Shown piece after piece: positions 9,099 to 18,256 of a stretch of 64,000 nt of DNA (within the stretch, counting starts at the first letter, position 1; each line of letters begins with the position of its first letter). The translations under genes were made by a program, and so were the position numbers. The stretch lies in assembly GCF_030503875.2 (NCBI RefSeq), contig NZ_CP129968.2, positions 3,958,894 through 4,022,893 of the forward strand. Reading direction: 5' to 3'. Source of the stretch: Marivirga arenosa. GTDB taxonomy: Bacteria > Bacteroidota > Bacteroidia > Cytophagales > Cyclobacteriaceae. Below the pieces are notes generated by a model. The model ran no database searches. It saw only the letters and a list, made by a program, of their open reading frames with translations, and was not told where the DNA came from.

Positions 9099-9173
9099 GG
9101 TGGAAGATGGGACTCGAACCCACGACCTCCTGAACCACAATCAGGCGTTCTAACCAACTGAACTACGACCACC
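9099..9173 (-). tRNA. tRNA-His (anticodon GTG)
   Basis: On the minus strand the sequence folds as a cloverleaf: acceptor GTGGTCG, D arm with AGTTGGTTAGA, anticodon stem CCTGA/TCAGG around TTGTGGT (anticodon GTG), T arm GTGGG-TTCGAGT-CCCAT and acceptor 3' strand CTTCCAC. The extra G at position -1 (9173) that marks histidine tRNAs is encoded. CCA is not encoded. Read literally, acceptor pairs 5-68 (U-U) and 6-67 (C-U) do not form, although the other five pairs and the arms are sound. The short open frame over this region is a shadow of the tRNA. Confidence 0.93.
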
Positions 9174-9332
9174 ATTTTGAGCACACAAAGGTAAGAAGGT
9201 TTCTGAAATTCAAAAAAGGTTTTAGTAAAAATTATTATAAAGATTTGTTAATGCTTTTCAGTCAATGATAATGGATATAATAAAAGACTTCCCAGAAATC
9301 TTGAGTGTATATTTAAGATTTAAATTACATTC

Positions 9333-9364
9333 CCTTTTTAAGTATTATAAAATGACTAATTTTG
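9333..9364 (+). promoter_or_regulatory. Candidate promoter of the polysaccharide locus
   Basis: TAATTTTG at 9357-9364 matches the TAnnTTTG -7 consensus and lies 20 bases before the first start codon of the locus. The -33 region (about 9333-9338) is T-rich but is not a perfect TTTG. Confidence 0.4.
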
Positions 9365-9383
9365 CACTTCATTTGGATTATAT

Positions 9384-10634
9384 ATGAAGAAAATAGCAGT
9401 AATCGGTTTAGGTTATGTGGGATTACCACTAGCCGCTGAATTTGGTAAATATAGAGAGGTTCTCGGTTTCGATATTAATGAGAAACGCGTTGAAGAACTT
9501 AAAAAAGGTTTTGATAGAACCTTAGAAGTTGAAGATGAGGAATTAAAAAAATCAAAACATCTCACTTACACTTCTAAAGTAGCAGATTTAAAGGACGCAG
9601 ATTATTATATTGTAACTGTTCCAACACCTATAAATGAGTATAAACAACCGGACTTAACGCCATTAAAGATGGCTTCTGCTACTGTTGGCAAAACTTTAAA
9701 AAAGGGAGATGTTGTAATTTATGAATCTACCGTCTATCCTGGTTGTACAGAAGATGATTGTGTGCCTATTTTGGAAAAAGAGAGCGGATTAATATTCAAT
9801 CAAGATTTCTTCTGTGGATATTCACCAGAAAGAATCAATCCAGGAGATAAAGAACATAGATTGCCTACTATCAAAAAGGTTACCTCAGGCAGTACTCCTG
9901 AAATTGCAGAGGAGGTAGATCAATTATATAAAGAAATCATTACCGCTGGTACTCACAAAGCCGCTACCATTAAAGTAGCAGAAGCCGCAAAAGTAATTGA
10001 AAATTCCCAAAGAGATCTAAATATTGCTTTTGTGAATGAGTTGGCACTGATATTTGACAAAATGGGTATCGATACTGCAGATGTATTAGCAGCAGCAGGA
10101 ACAAAATGGAACTTTTTACCATTCAAGCCAGGTTTAGTAGGCGGTCATTGTATAGGAGTAGATCCCTATTATTTAACTCACAAAGCTGAGTCATTGGGCT
10201 ATCATCCACAAGTAATTCTTTCTGGTAGGAGAATCAATGACAATATGGGAGCACATGTAGCCAGTTCTGTTGTAAAATTAATGGCACAAAAAGGTTCAGT
10301 GATCAAAGGCTCAAAGGCATTAGTCCTCGGAATTACTTTTAAGGAAAATTGTCCTGACATTAGAAATAGTAAAGTAATTGATGTTATTAAAGAACTGGAA
10401 TCCTACGGTATACAAGTAGAGACCTACGACCCTCAAGCTGATAAAGAAGAAGTGAAGCATGAATATGGGGTTGAATTAATTGACAAGCCAAGTTCAGATT
10501 ACAACGCAATCGTATTGGCAGTTTCACACAAAGAATTTAAAGATTTCAACTTATCCAACCATTTGAGTGATAATGGTGTCAGCTACGACATAAAAGGATT
10601 TTTTGAAAGAGGTTTAGCAGATAAGAGATTGTGA
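9384..10634 (+). CDS. tviB: UDP-N-acetylhexosamine 6-dehydrogenase (TviB/WbpO/WbpA type)
   Basis: The 416-residue NAD-dependent enzyme oxidises C6 of a UDP-HexNAc twice to the uronic acid. The Rossmann start [18 protein letters not shown], the [15 protein letters not shown] loop, [10 protein letters not shown] and the catalytic cysteine loop [14 protein letters not shown] are all intact, with the C-terminal UDP-binding domain carrying [12 protein letters not shown]. Loop sequences look closer to TviB/WbpO than to classical WbpA. With the next three genes and the epimerase at 20624 it would supply UDP-GlcNAcA for a 2,3-diacetamido-uronic acid pathway. Its stop overlaps the following GTG/ATG by a few bases, so translation is probably coupled. 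Confidence 0.9.
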   Translation: MKKIAVIGLGYVGLPLAAEFGKYREVLGFDINEKRVEELKKGFDRTLEVEDEELKKSKHLTYTSKVADLKDADYYIVTVPTPINEYKQPDLTPLKMASATVGKTLKKGDVVIYESTVYPGCTEDDCVPILEKESGLIFNQDFFCGYSPERINPGDKEHRLPTIKKVTSGSTPEIAEEVDQLYKEIITAGTHKAATIKVAEAAKVIENSQRDLNIAFVNELALIFDKMGIDTADVLAAAGTKWNFLPFKPGLVGGHCIGVDPYYLTHKAESLGYHPQVILSGRRINDNMGAHVASSVVKLMAQKGSVIKGSKALVLGITFKENCPDIRNSKVIDVIKELESYGIQVETYDPQADKEEVKHEYGVELIDKPSSDYNAIVLAVSHKEFKDFNLSNHLSDNGVSYDIKGFFERGLADKRL

Positions 10635-11743
10635 TAATGGATAACATTCAAATGGTTGACCTTGGAGGTCAATTGAAACATATTAGAAAGGAAGTAGATG
10701 AGGCGATTGCAAATGTATTGAATACTACTGCTTTTATAAAGGGTGAGGATTTTAAAGAATTCACTTCAGAATTAGCCCTTTGGAATAATTCCAAACACAC
10801 GATAGGTGTAGCAAACGGTACGGATGGTTTACAGATTGCCATGATGGCTTTAGGTTTGAAGCCAGGTGATGAAGTAATTGTTCCTGTATTTACATATGTG
10901 GCAACTGCTGAGGTGATTGCTTTATTACAATTAAAGCCTGTTTTCATTGATGTTGAACCAGACACATTCAATATTGATGTCCGACAATTAGAAACAGTTT
11001 TAACTGCAAAAACTAAGGCAATTGTTCCTGTTCATTTGTTTGGACAAATATCTAATATGAATTCAATAAATGAATTTGCTATAAAAAATAGTCTTTATAT
11101 AATTGAGGATGTTGCTCAAGCCATAGGAGCAGAATACAATGGCAAAAAAGCTGGTAATTTAGGACATATAGGAGTAACCTCTTTTTTCCCATCTAAAAAC
11201 CTAGGTTGCTTTGGCGATGGGGGAGCCATATTCACAAATGATGATCAACTGGCTGAAAACATCAGGATGATTGCCAATCATGGACAAAAGGTTAAGTACT
11301 ACCACGATGTAATTGGAGTAAATTCTAGATTAGACACTCTTCAAGCGGCAATACTAAGGGTTAAATTGAAAGAATTGAATAATTATATTATTAGTAGGCA
11401 AAGTGCTGCACAATATTACGATCAAGAACTATCAGAGGTAGATTGGATTGAAACACCTGGTAGATTTGAAGATAGCACACATGTGTTTCATCAATATACC
11501 ATAAAAGTTAAAAATGGTAAGAGGGATAATTTAAAAGAGTATTTACAGAATAAGGGTATTCCATCCATGATCTATTATCCTGTACCTTTACATTTGCAAA
11601 AAGCTTATAGTGGTTTGGCAGTAAAAGGAGATTTCCCAGTTTCCGAACAACTATGTGATGAGGTTTTATCATTGCCCATGCACACTGAATTAGATGACCA
11701 CCAATTAGAGTATATTTGTAGTACTATAAAATCATTTAAATGA
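10631..11743 (+). CDS. wbpE: DegT/DnrJ/EryC1 aminotransferase, WbpE-like
   Basis: The PLP-dependent sugar aminotransferase (about 370 residues) would aminate the 3-keto intermediate of the UDP-GlcNAcA pathway. The PLP lysine lies in [18 protein letters not shown], and [19 protein letters not shown] gives the cofactor Asp and Gln. The N-terminal [19 protein letters not shown] matches the family. GTG at 10631 overlaps the previous stop; the in-frame ATG two codons on (10637) is an equally good start. It sits between the dehydrogenase and a WbpD-like acetyltransferase, which supports a 3-amino sugar role rather than a 4-amino one. Confidence 0.87.
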   Translation: MIMDNIQMVDLGGQLKHIRKEVDEAIANVLNTTAFIKGEDFKEFTSELALWNNSKHTIGVANGTDGLQIAMMALGLKPGDEVIVPVFTYVATAEVIALLQLKPVFIDVEPDTFNIDVRQLETVLTAKTKAIVPVHLFGQISNMNSINEFAIKNSLYIIEDVAQAIGAEYNGKKAGNLGHIGVTSFFPSKNLGCFGDGGAIFTNDDQLAENIRMIANHGQKVKYYHDVIGVNSRLDTLQAAILRVKLKELNNYIISRQSAAQYYDQELSEVDWIETPGRFEDSTHVFHQYTIKVKNGKRDNLKEYLQNKGIPSMIYYPVPLHLQKAYSGLAVKGDFPVSEQLCDEVLSLPMHTELDDHQLEYICSTIKSFK

Positions 11744-12318
11744 CAGAGTTAAAATATTTTGTACATGAGACTGCTGTAATTGATGAGCCATGTGAAATTG
11801 GGGCAGGAAGCAAAATATGGCACTTTTCTCATATCATGCAAAATTGCAGGTTGGGAGAGAATTGCAATATTGGCCAGAATGTAGTGGTCTCTCCTGAAGT
11901 AGTATTAGGGAAAAATGTTAAGGTTCAAAATAATGTATCTATCTATACAGGAGTAACTTGCGATGATGATGTTTTTTTAGGGCCAAGCATGGTTTTTACT
12001 AATGTTATTAACCCAAGAAGTGCTGTCAACAGGAGAGGCGAATATTCTAAAACTCATGTTGGTAAAGGTGCAAGTATTGGTGCAAATGCAACTATAGTTT
12101 GCGGACATAATATTGGTAAATTTGCATTTATTGGCGCAGGTGCAGTAGTAACAAAGGAAATCCATGATTATGCACTAGTAGTTGGAAATCCTGCTAAACA
12201 AATCGGTTGGATGAGTGAATATGGACATAGGTTAAAATTTGATAACAATAACATCGCGATTTGTCCAGAAAGTAACGAAAAGTATAAAATTGAAGATAAC
12301 AAGGTAATAAAATTATAA
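11740..12318 (+). CDS. wbpD: WbpD/WlbB-type sugar N-acetyltransferase
   Basis: The 192-residue left-handed beta-helix protein is built of hexapeptide repeats (IGAGSKIWHFSHIMQNCRLG, LGENCNIGQNVVVS, VGKGASIGANATIVCG). The H-F-S-H stretch and KIWHF block are typical of WbpD/WlbB enzymes, which transfer acetyl from acetyl-CoA to the 3-amino group of UDP-GlcNAc3NA. The ATGA overlap with the preceding aminotransferase indicates translational coupling, and the aminotransferase is exactly the enzyme that makes its substrate. Confidence 0.88.
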   Translation: MTELKYFVHETAVIDEPCEIGAGSKIWHFSHIMQNCRLGENCNIGQNVVVSPEVVLGKNVKVQNNVSIYTGVTCDDDVFLGPSMVFTNVINPRSAVNRRGEYSKTHVGKGASIGANATIVCGHNIGKFAFIGAGAVVTKEIHDYALVVGNPAKQIGWMSEYGHRLKFDNNNIAICPESNEKYKIEDNKVIKL

Positions 12319-12319
12319 C

Positions 12320-13282
12320 ATGAAGAATTTTGCACTTATAGGAGCGGCAGGTTATATAGCCCCACGACACATGAAGGCTATGAAAGAAACAAACAACAAC
12401 CTTGTTGCTGCTTACGATCCCTTCGATAGTGTTGGAATCATTGATAGTAATTTTCCTGATGCTGATTTTTTTGTCGAATTCGAGAGATTTGATCGACATA
12501 TAGATAAATTAAAAAGGGAAGGAACAAAAGTTGATTACGTTAGTGTTTGTTCACCAAATTATTTACATGATAGCCATATTCGTTTTGGTTTAAGACAAGG
12601 AGCAGATGTAATTTGCGAAAAGCCCATAGTGTTAAATCCTTGGAATATTGACGCCCTTCAAGAAATTGAAAAAGAGACAAATCAAAAGGTATACAATGTA
12701 TTACAGCTCAGATTACATCCAAGTATAATCGATTTAAAGAAAAAAATAGAAAATGGATCAAAAGACAAGGTGTATGATATTGACCTTACTTATTTAACTT
12801 CAAGAGGCAGTTGGTATTACACCAGTTGGAAAGGGGATATGACCAAATCTGGAGGTATTGCTACAAATATTGGAGTCCACTTCTATGATATGCTAACTTG
12901 GGTGTTTGGCTCAGTAAAAAGTAATAAGGTAAATATCCATACACATGATAGGGCAGCTGGTATTTTAGAGTTAGAAAAGGCTAATGTAAGGTGGTTCTTG
13001 AGTATTAATTACGATACAATCCCTGATGAAATAAAAGAAAAAGGTATGAGAACCTTTCGTTCCATTACGATAGAGGGTGAAGAAATTGAGTTTAGTGGAG
13101 GATTTACGGATTTGCACACTTTAACATATCAGGATATTTTAGATGGTGGTGGTTTTGGTTTGGAAGAAGCAAAAACAGCAATTAACATCGTTCATGATAT
13201 AAGGCATTCTGCACCTATTGGTTTGCAAGGAGACTATCATCCTTATGCTGCTAAGAAATTAACTAGACACCCATTCACTTAA
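12320..13282 (+). CDS. wbpB: Gfo/Idh/MocA oxidoreductase, WbpB/WlbA-like
   Basis: The 320-residue NAD(H)-binding enzyme oxidises the C3 hydroxyl of UDP-GlcNAcA to give the 3-keto sugar. The N-terminal NFALIGAAGYIAPRHMKAM replaces the usual GxGxxG with a family-specific variant. DVICEKPIVLN provides the E-K-P lysine, and SWKGDMTKSGGIATNIGVHFYD is the hallmark WlbA/WbpB active-site block. It lies one base after the acetyltransferase stop. The order dehydrogenase-aminotransferase-acetyltransferase-oxidoreductase is a complete set for UDP-GlcNAc(3NAc)A. Confidence 0.9.
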   Translation: MKNFALIGAAGYIAPRHMKAMKETNNNLVAAYDPFDSVGIIDSNFPDADFFVEFERFDRHIDKLKREGTKVDYVSVCSPNYLHDSHIRFGLRQGADVICEKPIVLNPWNIDALQEIEKETNQKVYNVLQLRLHPSIIDLKKKIENGSKDKVYDIDLTYLTSRGSWYYTSWKGDMTKSGGIATNIGVHFYDMLTWVFGSVKSNKVNIHTHDRAAGILELEKANVRWFLSINYDTIPDEIKEKGMRTFRSITIEGEEIEFSGGFTDLHTLTYQDILDGGGFGLEEAKTAINIVHDIRHSAPIGLQGDYHPYAAKKLTRHPFT

Positions 13283-13526
13283 AATTGCTAATCTTAATTT
13301 AATAAGAACGGAACTGCAAAACTTTTAATACTTCAGATTTATCAATTGCACTGTAGCTCAACATATAAAAAGGCGTACTGCATAGCAATTTATGTGGATC
13401 GAATTATTTGATTTAATTTTAAAAATTATTTAAACCTAAGGATTCTAAAAAAACGGACTTCGAGAGTTTTAAAATAAAATAATGAAGCTTAATTCAACAT
13501 AAAACAGAAAAATGATTTATTTTAAA

Positions 13527-14531
13527 ATGAAACATCTTGTTTTTCTTATTGTAATAAGCACTTTGGTTGGATCCTGTAAGGGAATTGAAGGTTTACAAAC
13601 TCAAAAAAAGTGGAGAAAATTATCAATCGACTTAACTGAGAAGGCTGAAACTACAACAATCAAGTTAGGTCAAAATCATTATATCGCCTATCTTACATAT
13701 GCCAACGCATTGTTATATGGTTGGAAACATGAGAAAGTGAAAACTAAACTTAACGCTTTATATGAAGAGATTGAAAAGAATGGTTATGGACTAGGTTATT
13801 CATGGGATGCATTTCAAGATGGATCAGTTAATCCGGACACTACAAATTATACTATAACTATAACTGACCACGTAGGATTAGTGCTATTGAAAGGCTATTT
13901 AGCCGGAGTTGTAGAAGAAGCTAGAATACATCACCTAGTCAATGCCTTGCAACGAATCCCTCTGGCGGATTCAATAAAGTTGGGGAATTGCTTAGCGTAC
14001 TCCGATAGTCCTTATGATCAAATTGGGTGTGTCCATAACGTTAATATTAGTGCGGCACAATTTTTAAATTCCATTAATGTACTAACAAATTTGAAGGTAA
14101 AAAATATAGATTATGAGATTGATCAAATTTTAACTCGTGAGATTAATAGCTACCAACCAGCAGAAAAGAACTTTCTTTATTGGGATGGTGGCTCGAGATT
14201 AACGGATCAAAATCACTTGGCTTTTCAGGTTTGGTGTATGTTAGATTTAGATAAAAGTAAATTAGATGTGATAGCAGAAGAGATTTTAGATTCATTAATA
14301 GTTAATAGAGAAAAAACTATTTCTGCATTGATTGGGCAGTTGAGGTTATTGACTTATAATGATACAAATGCTAATTCTATAATGACAGAATTATTACTAC
14401 TACTGTCAAATCATAAACCAACACTTGATGAATATAAAATAATTAATAAGTTAGACAATCCACGGGAATTAGCTCAATTGGCAGTTTGGTCAGCAGTTTA
14501 CAGCAAATATCTACAGGGAAATACTTGGTAA
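13527..14531 (+). CDS. Hypothetical lipoprotein in the polysaccharide locus
   Basis: The product of about 334 residues starts MKHLVFLIVISTLVGSC, with a basic end, hydrophobic core and lipobox LVGSC. I choose this Met (13527) over one five codons upstream. The remainder is mostly alpha-helical, with Trp-rich patches (YSWDAFQDGSVNP, LYWDGGSRLTDQNHLAFQVWCML) and an internal GCVHNVNISAAQF. I do not recognise a family. Helical, His/Trp-rich secreted proteins in such loci are sometimes polysaccharide lyases or epimerases, but no catalytic motif supports that here. About 240 bp without a gene precede it, so it may begin a second transcription unit. Confidence 0.6.
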   Translation: MKHLVFLIVISTLVGSCKGIEGLQTQKKWRKLSIDLTEKAETTTIKLGQNHYIAYLTYANALLYGWKHEKVKTKLNALYEEIEKNGYGLGYSWDAFQDGSVNPDTTNYTITITDHVGLVLLKGYLAGVVEEARIHHLVNALQRIPLADSIKLGNCLAYSDSPYDQIGCVHNVNISAAQFLNSINVLTNLKVKNIDYEIDQILTREINSYQPAEKNFLYWDGGSRLTDQNHLAFQVWCMLDLDKSKLDVIAEEILDSLIVNREKTISALIGQLRLLTYNDTNANSIMTELLLLLSNHKPTLDEYKIINKLDNPRELAQLAVWSAVYSKYLQGNTW

Positions 14532-14569
14532 TGATAAAATCATGAAAACCATAGTTGAAAATAGAGGCG

Positions 14570-15973
14570 ATGCAAGTTCCTAAAATATTTAAAATCTTTT
14601 TATCATTTTCTTATGGCTCATGGGTAAATGCGCTGATCTCATTAATTAGTGTTCCTATTATAACTTCATTTGTATCTCCGGATGAATTTGGGAAAGCCGC
14701 GATGTTCACTTTGTTTTATAATTTAAGTGTAAACATCTCATTGCTAGGAATAAATCACAGCTATATACGTTTCTATAGCGAGATTAATCCAAATAAACGT
14801 TTTATGCTGTTCTCACAGTGCTTGAAGTTAGCTGGGGCCGCTACTACTATCTATTTTTTGATTGTAATTTTGTTTGCCAAAGAGCTTACACTACTTCTAT
14901 TTGGGTCACACAATAAAGAATTAATGCTAATTCTTCCTTTAAGCGTAATTATCGGCTTTTTACATCAGTTTGCTTCTGCTCATGTAAGAATGCATCAAAA
15001 TGGTGCTTTTTATAGTTTTAATCAAATTTTATTTGCTTTGGTAAGCTTCACCTCCAGTGTGAGCTATTTCGTATTAATTGAACGTAATTTTACGGGGATA
15101 ATTTGGGGTTTTATTTTTGGATATTTTACATCGGCAATATTATCAATCTGGAAATATAAAAATGACTGGATACAGGCAATTAAGACAATTCCTGTTCAAC
15201 AAAATTATAAAGCTTTACTAACATATGGCTTACCACTGATTCCTGCTTTCCTATTTGCTTGGGCTATGGAAGGAGTTGATAAAATGTTACTCCGGACATT
15301 TTCAAGTCTAGCAGAGTTAGGCATTTATGCAGTTGGCCTGAAACTTGCACTTAGTCTAAATATAATCAAATCGGGATTTACGAGCTTTTGGATTCCGTTT
15401 TACTATGAAAAATATGAGATCAATCCGAATAATAAAGCATTTTACAACAACATTTTTTCAGCCCTGTACCTTTCCTTTTTTCTTTTCATCAATTTTTTTA
15501 TCCTATTAAAGGACTATATTTTTTTTCTGTTTCCACAGAGCTATCAACAATCATCTGTTCCTTTTATTTATCTATTATTTATACCTACTTTTTACACTTT
15601 AGCAGAGATTGCCGGTGTGGGCATTAGCCTTAAGAAAAAAACATACTTTCACATGTTTGTATTTATCTGTTCACTAATACTTAATGCAGGACTTGGATTT
15701 ATTCTGGTTCCAAAACTAGGATCGCTTGGAGCGGCAGTTTCAACAGCCATCACATTTATTTTCTTTTTTTTACTTAAATCAGCAATCGCCAATAGTTTGT
15801 ATAGCTTAAAGCTTAATTGGAAATCCTTTTTTGTATGTCTTTTATTAACTTTAGTTTCAATTATAATTATGCAACTCTATGATAATAATACCTTTGCTGT
15901 AATAAGCTGCATCTTAATAATTATTATAAACTGGCGAACTCTTTTAAACCTCACTGCTAAATTTAGTGCCTAA
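14570..15973 (+). CDS. wzx: Wzx-type polysaccharide flippase
   Basis: The 467-residue integral membrane protein has about twelve hydrophobic helices and belongs to the MATE/PST polysaccharide exporter superfamily. It would flip undecaprenyl-linked repeat units across the inner membrane. Typical features are the early SVPIITSFVSPDEFGKAAMF, the central GLPLIPAFLFAWAMEGVDKMLL and SSLAELGIYAVGLKLA. I use the ATG at 14570, preceded by GAGG, over a TTG five codons upstream. It is followed immediately by a glycosyltransferase and the Wzy candidates, as in Wzx/Wzy-dependent pathways. Confidence 0.85.
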   Translation: MQVPKIFKIFLSFSYGSWVNALISLISVPIITSFVSPDEFGKAAMFTLFYNLSVNISLLGINHSYIRFYSEINPNKRFMLFSQCLKLAGAATTIYFLIVILFAKELTLLLFGSHNKELMLILPLSVIIGFLHQFASAHVRMHQNGAFYSFNQILFALVSFTSSVSYFVLIERNFTGIIWGFIFGYFTSAILSIWKYKNDWIQAIKTIPVQQNYKALLTYGLPLIPAFLFAWAMEGVDKMLLRTFSSLAELGIYAVGLKLALSLNIIKSGFTSFWIPFYYEKYEINPNNKAFYNNIFSALYLSFFLFINFFILLKDYIFFLFPQSYQQSSVPFIYLLFIPTFYTLAEIAGVGISLKKKTYFHMFVFICSLILNAGLGFILVPKLGSLGAAVSTAITFIFFFLLKSAIANSLYSLKLNWKSFFVCLLLTLVSIIIMQLYDNNTFAVISCILIIIINWRTLLNLTAKFSA

Positions 15974-15974
15974 T

Positions 15975-17120
15975 ATGCATATTCTCAAGATTTGTCACGA
16001 TTACCCTAATTATTACCGTCAGAGTTCGGGCTTCTTTTGTCATCAGCAAGCCCAAGCCGTTTCTGGGTTTTGCCGCGTTGGAGTTTTAGCTATTGAGTTA
16101 ATCTCCCCCCAGTTAATTTTTAAAAGAGGCCTAAAAATAGGCATACAGCCATCTACAGACCAAAGATTAAATCAATTAGTATTTTTGTTTCCTAACATTC
16201 CAAAGGTGATTCGACTTCAGTATGCCATTAGATTGGCATTAGGTAAATACTTATTCGATAAATACATAAAAGATTTTGGAAAGCCTGACTTAATACACCT
16301 ACACGTTTATGTTATGGGAGAACTGGCTGCGTGGATAAAAGAAAAATACGATATACCTATTGTCTACACAGAACATTTTAGCAATGTTTCTCGCAATCAG
16401 CTCACGAGATCAGGTAATTACGCGATTAACCGGGTTATTGCAACTTCCGATTATAGAATAGCAGTAAGCAAGCAGTTTAAGAATTTGTTGGAAAATAAAT
16501 ATCACGTGAAATTCAATTATGTCCCAAACTTGTATCAAAGTGATATTTTTTATTACACCTCTCCGGTGAAAAATAATAATTATTTTACATTCATTAATGT
16601 TGGTTATTTAAACAAGAACAAAAATCACCTTAGATTATTAAAAGCTTTCAAACAAGTCCATAATCAGATTCCCCATGTACGACTAATAATCGTTGGGAGT
16701 GGTCCTGAAAAGGCCAATTTAACATCATTTATAAGAAAAAACTGTCTTGAAAAAAATGTGATATTAGCTGGTGAAAAAAATAGTATACAGTTAAAAAGCT
16801 TATTTGATAAGTCTCATGTTAAAGTACTGTCAAGTAATATTGAAACTTTTGGGGTTGTATTAATCGAAGCGATGGCGTGTGGGCTTCCTATCATTTCAAC
16901 AAAGTCTGGCGGTCCGGAGTCTATAATTGAAAATGAATCTCTCGGCATTTTGGTCGAAAAGGAAGATTACGATTTATATTTAGCTATGAAAAAAGTTTTA
17001 GAAAATTATAATAATTATAATTTAAAACTAATTTCAGAAAATGCCTTGCTCAAATACTCATATAATGCGATAGGTAAAAGATTATTTAACATATACACCC
17101 AATGCTTACTCGATTACTAA
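15975..17120 (+). CDS. Glycosyltransferase family 4
   Basis: The 381-residue retaining GT-B enzyme probably acts on the cytoplasmic face of the inner membrane. The C-terminal half has VGSGPEKANL, then ETFGVVLIEAMACGLPIIST (the E-x7-E motif that binds the donor sugar nucleotide). The N-terminal half has LIHLHVYVMGEL and PIVYTEHFSN. Start is taken at the ATG at 15975, directly after the wzx stop; a GTG nine bases upstream would overlap wzx. Donor and acceptor cannot be deduced. Confidence 0.85.
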   Translation: MHILKICHDYPNYYRQSSGFFCHQQAQAVSGFCRVGVLAIELISPQLIFKRGLKIGIQPSTDQRLNQLVFLFPNIPKVIRLQYAIRLALGKYLFDKYIKDFGKPDLIHLHVYVMGELAAWIKEKYDIPIVYTEHFSNVSRNQLTRSGNYAINRVIATSDYRIAVSKQFKNLLENKYHVKFNYVPNLYQSDIFYYTSPVKNNNYFTFINVGYLNKNKNHLRLLKAFKQVHNQIPHVRLIIVGSGPEKANLTSFIRKNCLEKNVILAGEKNSIQLKSLFDKSHVKVLSSNIETFGVVLIEAMACGLPIISTKSGGPESIIENESLGILVEKEDYDLYLAMKKVLENYNNYNLKLISENALLKYSYNAIGKRLFNIYTQCLLDY

Positions 17121-18256
17121 GATGGCTATTATTTATCGGGGTTTTCTTTGGCCCGTACGCTCATGTCTTTTATCAAAAACTACATTTGATAAGGATCGTA
17201 GCGCCTTTAACTATTTTGTTTCTATTAGTAAGTAAAACGAGACTAAATAAATTACAAGCCTATTCAGCCACATTTTTCATTTTTTATTATTTGTACACGT
17301 CTTCAATTTCTTTGTTTAGAATAGAGCAAGTGGAGCTAAGTTCATTCTTAAATTTCAGTATTCTTCTTTGTGTCATAATCAGCGTTATTGGAATCTCTTC
17401 GAAAGAGAACGGAAAATTTTTGAGGGATTTAAACGCATTTTTATCAATTTATCTGATTGCATCTTTTTCGCTTGCCGTTTACGAACATATAACATTAAAG
17501 CACCTTCCTCTTTCAGCGTCATACCTGGTCACAACTATTTGGGATGGTTATTACCATGCTCCTTCAGGATTTTTTACTAATCAAAATGATTTTGCATTGG
17601 TTTTCGTAATGGCAACGATGTTTAAGTTAAGCTATCTAAAAAAAGGTAAAAAAAATCATTTAATCAATTGGTTGCTAATAATTATGTGCCTATGGATAAC
17701 ACATGTCACCGGTTCAAGGCTTAACCTTATGGGTTTTATCATCTTTCTCGCTTTCTATTTTAGATTTTGGGAACTGAAAAAGTTGCTTCTTATTGGAATA
17801 TCGTCCATCATCATTATTTCTTTTTTTAGTTATATCTTCGTTAATAGCTCATTCTCTTTAAAGGGGCATTCAACCAATACCAGGATTAACTTATACTATC
17901 AGGCCTTATTATCTATTCCTGAAAGTTACGGAGTCGGTTATGGAATCGATTTGTCAAAAAATTTTTATCAAGATAGGCCTTCTAATGCTGGTATATCAAA
18001 TTTTATTAATCCCCACAGTTATATATTTGAGCTACTAATCAACAGTGGTATTCTAACCTTTATTGTATACTTATCACTTTATGCCTTGATTTTAAGAAAA
18101 GCTATTGTTTTCAAAACTAGATTGGATATCTTTATACAACTTATTCTTTACAATTTATTACTTTTTTCATCCAGCAGTAGTCTTTTTCTATGGCCACATT
18201 ATTTCTTTTTCGTAGTTTATATTAATTATGAATTTTTAAAACCAAAAGATGATTGA
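17102..18256 (+). CDS. Wzy_C-type O-antigen polymerase/ligase candidate 1
   Basis: The 384-residue multi-pass membrane protein has ten or more hydrophobic helices and one larger extracytoplasmic loop near residues 255-300. That loop ends in INPHSYIFELLINSGILTF, which matches the Wzy_C signature (H-x-x-Y/F-x-x-x-x-x-x-x-G). These proteins polymerise O-units or join polymer to lipid A. It overlaps the preceding GT by 19 bases and the next gene by 8. Since two such proteins are adjacent, one may be the polymerase and the other the ligase; which is which cannot be told. Confidence 0.75.
   Translation: MLTRLLRWLLFIGVFFGPYAHVFYQKLHLIRIVAPLTILFLLVSKTRLNKLQAYSATFFIFYYLYTSSISLFRIEQVELSSFLNFSILLCVIISVIGISSKENGKFLRDLNAFLSIYLIASFSLAVYEHITLKHLPLSASYLVTTIWDGYYHAPSGFFTNQNDFALVFVMATMFKLSYLKKGKKNHLINWLLIIMCLWITHVTGSRLNLMGFIIFLAFYFRFWELKKLLLIGISSIIIISFFSYIFVNSSFSLKGHSTNTRINLYYQALLSIPESYGVGYGIDLSKNFYQDRPSNAGISNFINPHSYIFELLINSGILTFIVYLSLYALILRKAIVFKTRLDIFIQLILYNLLLFSSSSSLFLWPHYFFFVVYINYEFLKPKDD

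Noticed and set aside
8996..9184. Minus-strand open frame beginning MLKMVVVVQLVRTPDCGSGG
   Set aside because: This peptide is the well-known false translation of tRNA-His.
13283..13526. Possible RNA gene before the locus lipoprotein (CTGTAGCTCAAC at about 13350)
   Set aside because: It recalls a tRNA D-arm but no cloverleaf can be closed around it.
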